Shown piece after piece: positions 1 through 11,200 of a stretch of DNA of 64,000 nt (its first letter is position 1; every line of letters starts with the position of its first letter). The notes under the pieces were generated by a model, which saw nothing but the letters and a program-made list of their open reading frames with translations, had not been told where the DNA came from and searched no databases. This DNA is from Littorina saxatilis (Eukaryota; Mollusca; Gastropoda; Littorinimorpha; Littorinidae). Made by a program: the position numbers and the translations under genes. The stretch spans positions 74,597,602-74,661,601 of the forward strand of contig NC_090245.1 of assembly GCF_037325665.1 (NCBI RefSeq). The letters are read 5' to 3'.

Positions 1-1204
1 CGCGTTAAATTTAAGGTAACAGGGGATTTGAATTCAGTTGCACTATTATTACTCGATCGTACCTCTTGGCAGTTGCATCCTATCACTGTCACTGAAGGGC
101 AGTCAATCGAGCGTTGGTTCTTCTTGTTTAAAACGCATTGTGTCATATATACTTTATGTACCTTGTAGACTGGATATATCTGGTCATTGACTGAAATAAA
201 CAAATATGAGGTAAATCAGGAGAGATATATCAATCAGGTCATGCCGATTTTGTCCTATTTTATTAGACTCATTCTTGAATTGAACCAATAAAGATAAATT
301 TGTTTTGATGTTTATGACTCATCTGCTTTCAAACACATTTTTTCTTGGCAAGCAAGGTGTTTGTGGAAACACTGCTAAATTGTACCATCCTGCTAATTGT
401 CTGCTGAGTCGTTTAGAACAGAACATGTATGTATGTATGTATCTGGAAACCTGTCTAGTTGATCAACTAATAATTACAGCAATAACGTTAACCACAAGAA
501 CCTGCTGAAGTTTGGTTTAAACTGGCCACCTTTTTTTTCTCAATACACATAGGTTGAACAGTAAGTGGCAGCAGGAAAAACTATTTTTTCGTCCATCCGT
601 CATACAATATTGGGTAGTATTATTCACGAACGTTCATAAATTTAGCCTTCTGTGTAATGTACATTGTTGAACTGTGTGCTTTTGTTTATCCTCTTAGATA
701 TTTTTCGTCAGCATTTACATGAGGTTAGAACATGTTTCTCTATTTTTATTGGATATTTGTATATTGTTTTTGATAAAGTGATATTTTAATAAAGTTTTTG
801 CATTCAATATTGAATTTAAAAAATTAAACATGCATGCCCTAAAGGTTTGCGTAAAACCCAAACATGTTCTGTCCATGTTTTGTGTCAGTGTTAAATAAAG
901 TCTCTCTCTCTCTGTGTCTGTTTGTTTATGTGTTTGTTTTTCATGTCTGTTTGTGGTCTTTCTAACTTTTTTTCTTTTTTTTCTGATTGCATAATTTAAA
1001 ACTTGTATCTGTGTTATATTTTAGCGAATAGTACATGTTTTTATTAGTCTAAGGACATGTTGTTTGACAAGGCAGTGTGCCTTAAACCTTGTTATACTAA
1101 TAAAATAAAGTTCAGTCAGTCAGTCAGTCAGTCAGTCTCTCTCTTTCTACCTTTCTCTCTCTCTCTCTGACATAATTATGACCAATACGCTGATACAATG
1201 CCAC
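1..1204. other. Left-edge stretch without a recognised gene
   Basis: No coding exon could be recognised. The stretch is AT-rich. On the plus strand AATAAA hexamers lie at 894-899, 1099-1104 and 1104-1109, the first followed by a CT-rich tract and the last two by a short TCAG tandem repeat at about 1111-1136. These could be the 3' end of an upstream plus-strand gene converging on CFAP53, or SINE-type tails; the sequence does not decide. A minus-strand AATAAA (1205-1210, read as TTTATT on the plus strand) could serve CFAP53, which would give it a 3' UTR of about 1 kb. Confidence 0.4.
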
Positions 1205-2266
1205 TTTATTTACAACTAAAGATATGTACAGGTTAGCATTTTTCACATAAATTTTAAAAAGTTAGAATATTGAAAATTCCCTTCTAAATTTCAATTTTCA
1301 CCCTCATCACTAGCAGCCAAACTATTTTCAGTTCAGTTCAAATCATTCTCAGTTTTTTGGCATTACAAGCAGGCTGAGTTTCACCTTTTCCTTTTTAGTC
1401 ACTATATAAATGTAAGTTCCTCACAGTTTTTCACATGTGAAATATTTCCCCAAAAAAACCTGCAAAAAAATGGCATTACATATGTACAAAACAAACAAAA
1501 AATTTAAGAAACTTGAAGGGTCACAACAAGTTCTTTAAATATCTTTGCCGTAAATTTTGTTCAAATATTTTGAACAAAAGACCTTCATTTTTGGTGCACT
1601 TCAGTGGGAAAAGTCTTAAAGATGTGACAAGAAGGTGGTGGACTCTGCACATTGTATTGTTTTACACTGCAGATGTATTTTTTTTAGAGCAAGGAAAATG
1701 ATGGTATGACAATTGTAAATGATGGATGTACAATGAGTGGATGGAGTCAAATTCAGCAGACCATGATGACGAATATATTTACTCAAAAATGGAACAGCTT
1801 GTTGCAAGATACCAGCCAGAAATGTCATGAGCTGCCATGATTTTTCTCACTCACTGCAAATGTAATGTAGTTTCATAAAGAGCACACCACCATGGAAAAA
1901 ACAAAAACCTTTGCATCAAGCCCTTATAGTGTTGGCTGACAATTTGTTTAGCGGTCATGGTGGCTTGCAGGAAAAGATGAAAGACACTTAAATACTGATA
2001 AGATGCTATTTACACCAACTAGACCATTAAATTATTAGCCATGAACTGCATTTTCACTTTTGAGGTTTTCCTTTTGAATCAACGTAACATGGAAGAAATT
2101 ATTCACTTCAACAAGTACTTGTTTCTTTAACAACGTAAAATATTTTGGCCTCTTTTTCCATGCAAGTAAGACCAAACTAACAGTGCTGCCCCAGACAGCC
2201 ATGCAATAGTTCAATACTTGACGCGGTCACCACAGATGTGCAGGTGAACAAGAACACACACAGTCT

Positions 2267-5200
2267 CTACTGCTTATTAAGCATGGCCCTTCGCATGGGA
2301 TGGAGACGCTCAAAGATGGGGTTGTCCAGGGCATCCTTCAGCCTCTCCTGGTACTCCTTCTCAGCCTGCATGCCCATCAAGAACTCGTAGTCATCATTAC
2401 GACGACGCTCTTCGCGCATCTGGTCGTTGTAGTGAATCTGGTCCTGAAGGTCACCCTGGTACCGCCTGCTATCCGCCATGCGTTTCATTGCCTGTTCAGC
2501 CTCGTAGCGGCGGTTCTCTTCGATGGCGACCCGCAGTTCTTGGCACTCCCTGTCGTTCTCCGCCTTACGGCGCATGTTTTCTGCCACTGCAAAAATGTCA
2601 AGAATGAGGAAAGATTTTAACAAAGTTCATTTTCAAACAAGTCAATTCCAATCAGAAACAAAAGTGGTAAATCCTGTGTTCTGAACAGTGAAAACCCTCT
2701 TTTTACAGGACACCTCCCAATAAAGGACACCTGCTGTCCATATATCCATCAACTTGATTAATCTGTCTTGAAAGGAACCCTACCCTGTTGGATGATTTCG
2801 GCTGATGTCGCCCCATGACGGGTTTTATTGCATTACATTTCTTGTTGTTGTGTAAGTGGTAACATCTGAACACACAGACAGACAGACACACACACTCTCT
2901 CTCCCTCTCTGTGTGCAATACATTTAAAAAAAAACTTACATCTTTCCTGGAGTTGCTGGTTACGCCCAGCCATGACCTCTTCAAGCAGCTTGCGACGCAC
3001 GAGACGCTCGGTGCGCCACTGGTCTAGACGTTTCTGCCAGGCGGCCTCCACTTCATGCTGAATGAGACGCTCCAGCTCACGTTCCTTCTGCTTCTCCTCC
3101 GCAACCACATGTGCCAGGAAGTCCCTGTAGCGTCGGTCCTCCTCGCGCAGCTCAATCTGTGTAAAGGGATAAATTGATCAGTGTTTGTCTTACTTGTTCA
3201 TGTTCAGATTTGTCGAAATGCTTATAACTCTCTTCCAAAGAAATCTTTTTGCCACAAACCAGTGAAAATTAACTTGTGCATAGTAAGTCTGTTCACAATG
3301 TGATATGACTGGCGCTTTTAACTTCTATCCCAGCATACTTTTCTTTTCTTGGTGATGAGTGGGAGGGTGGTGGATACATGTTTTCGTTTGTCTGTATGTC
3401 TGTGTTATTGCAAGGGTGTAAGATGTGATAAGTATTTTCAAAACATTGTAGAATCTTCTTCTCACTGTTACAAAGAAAGCTGTCACTGGTTTTACAGACT
3501 TATGCGACCTATCTGTCCACCTACACAAATTTTGATTCTCAGATCTTGGCCAAGAAAGAGAGTCTTTCAACAGTAAATATTTTGTTCTTCATAAAAAATA
3601 CATCTGCCTTGAAAATATAGACCATATAAGAACAGAACAGAGCAAATGAATAGGAAACCCTCAAAGGCTCAAGTTTGGACTGCGTGAACCTAACACAACA
3701 ATTTTAAACCCAAAACATTTCACTACTATCAAATTTAAACTGACCTTGCGCTGCAGCTGTTCCTTAGCTTCGTTCCTGGACTCCTCCAGAAGCTGCTCAA
3801 GCATCTTGAGGTCAAATGCCAGCTGCTCCTGTTCCTCCTTGGCCTTCTTGCGCATCTTCATCTTGAGCGACAGGTCCAGCATGTCTCGCATCTCCTGCTG
3901 GCGGCGACGTTTCTCCTCTGCTGCTGCCTGCTCCTCCATCTTACGCAGCGCTGCTTGCTCTTTCTGTTCAGACAGATGAAAATGAGATAAAAATGTGGAG
4001 AATATGGCTGTGAGCATTCTACAGAAAGATGATCACACACATACTTAAAGCAAATCTATGTTGAGAGACAGGGGTCTTGTTCTCATGATGAATGTTATGA
4101 AATGAGCTGGGGAGTTTTGACCTCAAAGTTTGAAACAAAAATGGTTTTAATCATGTGTCTGCCTATCTATCTGTCCATCATTTTTGAAAGTACAGTAGTA
4201 CCTGCCACAAAAGGACACCCTTGGAACCAGCTAACATAACCCCTAGATTAGAGGTGGCATGACAAGTATGCTGTAGTCATGTTGAAAGGTGATGGGACAA
4301 TAAAAGATGCCCTCTATTGGGATATACATATGCCCTGTGATTAGATAGGGCCTTAAATTGCAAGTACCACTGTAAACAATACAGGAAAAGCTAGTTTGGA
4401 AAGGTGGAAGGGGACAACAGAGAAGGAAAGATCAATGCAATGAAGTTGGTACTGAACTAACCATGAGTTGCAGTTCCTCTTCCTTGAGTCTCTTGGCTTC
4501 CTCTTTCTGTGTGTCCAGTGCTGCCATCTGTTTGTGCAGGACATCCAACGTCTCGCGATTTCTTTCATGAGCTGCATGGGCCTCGCGCTCTTCTCGAGCC
4601 ATCTGGGGAAAACAAAACATGTCATGTTTAATGATCAGGAGACCATGTAATTGGAGGTGGTAAACACTGATATGAATGTACACACACACACCTACACACA
4701 CACAAACACACATCAGTGAGGGAAGAAAAGATCATTACAGTTTCTGTACATACAAACCTGTCACCAGATCTGCTTTATTGCACTTTGAATTCTTTTCGGC
4801 TTACAATGTATACAAAGAAGGTTAGAGACCTGGTTTGAATAATTCATCTGCAGCTCTCAAATGAAATGTATAAGTCCCCACCATAAGAGAACAAAGAAAG
4901 GGCAACTATACAATCTTGCTTAAAACCTTTGTCTTCTCCTTCTGTTCTTCTTCACGTGATTGTAACTTAGTAAGTTCAAGGCAAACCTACCTTTTCTTGT
5001 CTGTCTTTCTCCCAGAGTTGTGCATACATTTCGTCATAGGCCTTTTGTTCTTTGGCTTCCTCTCCCTTCAGCTTCAGCTGTTCCAGTCTCTCTGCGCACA
5101 CTATATCCTGCTCTCGCTTGGAAAGTGTTGTCCTCAGCTCCTCACACTGCGCTCTGTGCATACAAAGATGATGGTATTGACGATCAAAGAAAGCAAAGTT

Positions 5201-8200
5201 ATGTATGATTTTCTGTGAGAACTAAGCACATTTATATCCTGAGAAAAAAGTGTATGAAACATTGGCGATTGGGCAGCAATATTTGAACAGTGTACAACAC
5301 AAAGAATCATGGTGATGAACAATAAACATTTGTATACATAAAACACTGAGACATTCTAACTGATGATTTAATAATGGAAAAATGACACATTTTCAACAAT
5401 TACACTTCCAGGCCGACATGAGTCAGGTGGCACAAAACCAGGAGAGCTAGTGTGAAGTGCAGCCTACCATGAAAGGGAGGAAAGCCTGGCATAATCTGAA
5501 AATCACGTTTTCACTTTTCGTGTCTCATATTATTTCAAAACCATACTTTCTCTTCTGGGTTTTGGGACAGCGAGGTCTAGCAAACTTTCTTATCCTTTCT
5601 GGTAAAAATAAAGGTACAGGCCAATCCGGATAAGACGAAATTGAAGGGACCGAATTGTTATTGTGTCCATATCAAAACAGTGGAGGCGAATTCAGTATTA
5701 GAGCTCACAGTCCTGTGTTATAGCTGCCTTGTTTTGTTTAGCGTGTGCTGACAAAACACTAGCCCCTGCTCGTCAAGCGTTAAACGGTTTGTCTTTCGCC
5801 GCTAGCCTGCAGGCGAGTTGGCGTTGTTTATCTCTGGTGGCCACTGTTTATAATTCAGAATCTCGGAACCGAGTCTCAGTAAAAACTCTTGGAGAAGTCT
5901 GCAAAGCGAAGACCAGAGCTTTTTTGCTATGTATGTGGGGGTTTTGCAGACGACATTTTGAAGCATGCGCGTTGCCATGACTGCATCAAAATGTTGTATT
6001 AAAAACTTCGATAAAGTATCTCAGTTGCACATTTTAGCAAGGTCAATCATTATGCTAATTTAAAATCGCTTCAAGCACTTATTGATTAAAACCAAAACTG
6101 TGAAATATAATCTGCTAACACTTTCTTTTATCTATCTAGAGAGTATTGCCAGGATGGTCACGTGCTTCCGTCTTAAATAAACGGGATTATGTATGCCACA
6201 GTATGGATGAACCGAGTTGCATTCACTGAAGTGGCCGTAACACAGGTTAAATAGCAATCTGTTTAACAGAGCTCTGTAAAGCACACAATCTCCCCCCCCC
6301 CTCCCCAGCCCCCCAAACAGATTAACAAAATAAAAGAACTTGAAGATGATTTTAGAAACAGCAGCCGGAGAGAGGCCCGGGGGGGGGGGGGGGGGGGATT
6401 AAAGATTGGAATTTAATTATAATTGGATAGATCCGCCGCACTGCCAAGAAAAGTGTACAGTGTTTCACCCACTTTCCCGAAAATATATGCATCTGTGTTA
6501 AAATTGTCAAAATGGAGTTCCAACTTATCATCAGTGATCAGACATAATTATGTAGATAGATGATCAATGTAGGCTATATTATATCTCTGTTATCATGCAC
6601 TACTGACTCAACAACACAAATACTTGCTGAATATAATATCTCTATTTGAAAGCATATCCAAAGAAACCTTTTGTCTCTGTTGATAAATATCGAAGTTCAT
6701 TGCATTATCTTTACTCTAGACTTGTATTCAGTTTCTCTGTCAGAGCGGCAAAGTATCGTCTGCTACAGACACCGACCCAGCAGTAAGAAAGCATAGGCTC
6801 TAGCTGAATACATTTTATTTTTTTCTCGTCAAAAGTAGAAAATACATTCATTCGTAAAGAAGAACTAGGGTTTAGATGAAAAGGTTAGTCAGTGTAATAT
6901 CATATATATACCAATAGATTAAGGAAGATTTTTCAAGAAAGTGCCGATTGTGTTTTTTGTGGTTAGGCCTATCTTTTATCGCGAGTTCCGACAGTAGCGG
7001 CTCGGTTACTGCGGACCAGCATAACTGAGTTCACACAGAACTATTCTCAGCTGCACTCAACATGGAAAAAACCCTGTGTTAATTGTTTCAAGACAACCAC
7101 ATTTTGTAACACTACTTTGAAACTTCTGCTTCTTGTCATCATTATAATCATTGCAAGGGCTCCAGGAACTGAGAAATGTTAAACACACTTAAAACCACGT
7201 AAATGTTACAGGAAGGCGCCTTTACCGCCTATGCATGGTGCCACAGATTTCAGCAGCTAGCGGCCGCCGTGACCTTGCAAGGCGGAGCATCGAAATTTGC
7301 GCGGAATATTCAAAAAGCTTAAACCACACTCACTTTTTTTTCTTGAAAACAGCATAAATATTGTTTTAAGCGTAATAAGTTTAATCTGTATGTATGCTGG
7401 AGGTGTAAATGCACTAACATGCATATTTTGTTGCTTGTAAGATGTAGTGTTCACTTACAAAACTTTAACAAGTTTGGTCTTTCGGTTGGCGGTGTAATGT
7501 GATTCTTATGTACCGGTTCGACATGTAGGAAACAGCAGTATTTAACTGATTTCTTCCGCATTGAATGTTTCTTTGTGCAATCAGTATAGAAGATTGCAGA
7601 GAGTGTATTCTGATGATTTAAAATGTGTGTATTATTATTAAGCAGCCCTGATAGTACTGACTATGTCTCTTTCTACTAAACTGACTCAGTGTGTGACTTC
7701 TTAACTGTGCACATTTTCAGCCAGAAATTCATTTCTCTTCCTTGTCTTGCTTGCAAATTTGTTCTTTCCTGGCCGAGCGATAACATAAACACTCCTGCCA
7801 AGGGTTGTGTTCTGCGATGTTTTAGAGCTCGGAAAGGCAGCAGAGGGCTTGTCATCAGCTTTCCCTAAATGGATTGCTTGAGGGCTAATAAGGAAGGGAT
7901 ACTGCTATATCAGTGGTGGTTGTTGACATCTTGTATATATACAGCTTGCTGAATCCTAATGCATGGGCCAAAGAAGGAAACTCGGCTCCACTGATTTGAT
8001 ATGCCTATCCGAAATTTCGACTTGGTCATAGTACTAAACTTACATCACATTACTGACCCATGGGTGACGACATGAACAAAAAAGAACAAAACAAAAGAAC
8101 AAACGAACAAGAAGCAAGCTGACTGAAACGTCACTCGTGAATTACGTCACTCACCTAATTTTCTCAGCGATCTCAAAATCTGTCACTTCTCTACTGCCCA

Positions 8201-11200
8201 ATCATCCCCCTCTCGCCCACTTTGAGAAGGACTCAGGACTACCACCAATCAAGGCCAGACACATTGGCTTGACAGCTACCCCCCTCCACCTCACTTGACC
8301 GTGTCATCACCCCTCCAGTGCCACGACTAGCCGCTGGCGATTGCATCAGCAGTCAAAATAGCAACCACCCCCCCCCCCCCCCCTCCCTCCTCTTTGCGCT
8401 ATTCACTTCACCCCCTCTCTTATCTTATCCTGCGCTGACCAATCCTTCAGAGACTTTCACATGTTGTAAAACAGTTTCCTCTCAGATAAAAACTCGGTCA
8501 TTGACCCCGGGTAAGAAGGTCAGTGTCTGGACAGGCAGCTGTGTTCAGATTACAAGTACTGAATGAGAGGCAACCCACAATTTGAATTCTCGTCACTTCA
8601 TTCTCCAACCACTGCATAAGAACACACACAAACACACACTGTGAGTACCACTCACCCCTCCTTACTCCTCGCCCCCTCCTAACTTCAGTTCATACTTTAT
8701 TGCTGCACACAGCAAAGGGCTTGTGATTGCATAATGCGTAATGATCAGTCGGTGTGGCGTCCGTGTCACAGTAGAGAAGAAGGGAATAAGGTTACACAAT
8801 GCGCTAGTGTGAGACGCCAAGTTTCGTGTTTCGAGTTGCTGTAGTAAATATAGAGTAAACTTTGTCTTTGGGACTGACTTTCTGTTGTGTGCTATCCGTC
8901 TTTCGACTTACGTAAGAGAAATCCCATTTCGAGCTCAGGGTACTTTGTACACATAGATAAAGAGGGATAATTCCGGACCAGAATTTTTTTTGTGCTAAGC
9001 GAATTTTTGACTTAACCGTTTGTGAGTTAGCTGGATTTGCCTGTATGTTACAATAAATTCACCGAAATCAATCCATAGTTAAAGGCACAGTATGCCTCCC
9101 GTAAACCATCACAGATACGGTCAGGCTTTTACACACAGTACAAACACCCTTTCATTTAAACACTCACCAATTGAGAACATCCTAGGTGCCCTCCGTAAAG
9201 AGCGAACAATTTTTAAAGAATTTATTTTTGCGTGGTTTATCTTACCCCTGAGCCATCGTGAACCCGTGTGATCCAGTTTCTCTTTTTCACAATGTAGTCG
9301 TCAGTTAGTCATTTGAATGCGACTCGATGTGAGCTTATTTACAATAGCACGTTTTTATGCACAAAACAAACGGCTGTGGTTCACAAGAACTCTAGCGATG
9401 GCTTTTGACTGTTGAGAGGAACGGCGATATGCATAAACCATCGTCTGCTACGACCCTTGCGTGACCCTGCTTCCGGGCTTTTCATTTTTCAAATTTTCAC
9501 AACTTCGAATTGAACTGATCTTGTCTTGATGAAAAAAGAATTCTTTTATGATTAAATAATGTTTGTGTAACAAGCTGTCAATTTATTATTTAGATTTTAA
9601 AAGTTAGGTCTAGCGCAAAAACGCACCACGGTCCAAAAACATTTTGATAATCATCGATTCACGGCTATCGCCAGTTTACATCGATAGAATGAGACCCGAA
9701 GGGAAGTAACTCATGTTTGACCTGAGTTCAGGATGGGTCCAAAAAGTGTTCGAGACAATCTGCAAAATTAATTCTTTAACAAGAAGGGCAAAGCCCATAC
9801 GACTCACATGCTTTACACATTTTTCCTACCAAAATACATGTGACCTTGACCCAAGGTCAAGGTCATCCAAGGTCATGCAACACAAAGCTGTTAATTCAAG
9901 ACATAGGAAGTACAATGGTGCTTATTGGCTCTTTCTACCATGAGATATGGTCACTTTTAGTGGTTCACTACCTTATTTTGGTCACATTTCATAAGGGTCA
10001 AAGTGACCTTGACCTTGATCATATGTGACCAAATGTGTCTCATGATGAAAGCATAACATGTGCCCCACATAATTTTTAAGTTTTAAACAGTTATCTTCCA
10101 TAGTTCAGGGTCAAGGTCACTTCAAAATATGTATACAATCCAACTTTGAAGAGCTCCTGTGACCTTGACCTTGAAGCAAGGTAAACCAAACTGGTATCAA
10201 AAGATGGGGCTCACTTTGCCCTATATATCATATATAGGTGAGGTATTGAATCTCAAAAACTTCAGAGAAAATGGGAAAAATGGGAAAAATAGCTGTTTTT
10301 TAGGCAACATTTATGGCCCCTGCGACCTTGACCTTGAAGCAAGGTCAAGATGCTATGTATGTTTTTTGGGGCCTTATCATCATACACCATCTTGCCAAAT
10401 TTGGTACTGATAGACTGAATAGTGTCCAAGAAATATCCAACGTTAAAGTTTTCCGGACGGCCGGACGGACGGCCGGACGGACGGACGGACGGACGGACGA
10501 CTCGGGTGAGTACATAGACTCACTTTTGCTTCGCATGTGAGTCAAAAATTGCTCGCTCTTTACGTAGGGCACCTAAGATGTTCCCGTTTGGTGAACGTTC
10601 AAATGGAAGGGTGTTTGTACTGTGTGTAAAAGCCTGACAGTATCTGTGATGGTTTACGGGAGGCTTACTGTCCGGGCGTGATTTCCGGTATTGAATATTC
10701 ATAACAGCCGTCCAGCACCAAAACGAGGCGCCATTGTTGTAGAGGACCAAGTCCACGAAAATAAATTCTTTGAAAATTTCTCACGCTCGACAGAAAGCAG
10801 CCAGGATGTTACCGTTCGGTGAGCGTTCAAATGGAAGTATGCTTGTACTGTATGTAGACGCTCGGGGAGCTCTGTGGTGGTTTACGGGAGGCTTACTGTG
10901 CCTTTAATAACAGGCACATGCATTCTTTGAAAGCAAACAAAAGTAAACATCAAATGTTGTCATAACTCTCACCTGAACTGCTGATCGTATTTGTTTTGTA
11001 CAATTTGAAGTCTTTCGCTCTCTCTCTTCTCCTTCAATGACTTTGCACGTTCTCTCATTCTAGCTTGGCGTTCAAGAGTTGTCTCCTCTGCCGCTTCCAT
11101 AGCAGCCAGGTAATGTTGCTCTTCTTGTCTCAGCATGTCGCGCAGTCTGTGACAAGTAGAAGTTAAAAAGGAAAATTGTGCATTCTTTCATAAAACTGAC

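Noticed and set aside
1111-1136. CRISPR-like array at the TCAG repeats
   Set aside because: A simple tetranucleotide repeat without spacers, in a eukaryotic genome.
9840-10410. Open frames reading MTLTLKQG... in family A repeats
   Set aside because: They follow the TGACCTTGACC array, occur only because the DNA repeat is conserved, and are in different frames between copies.
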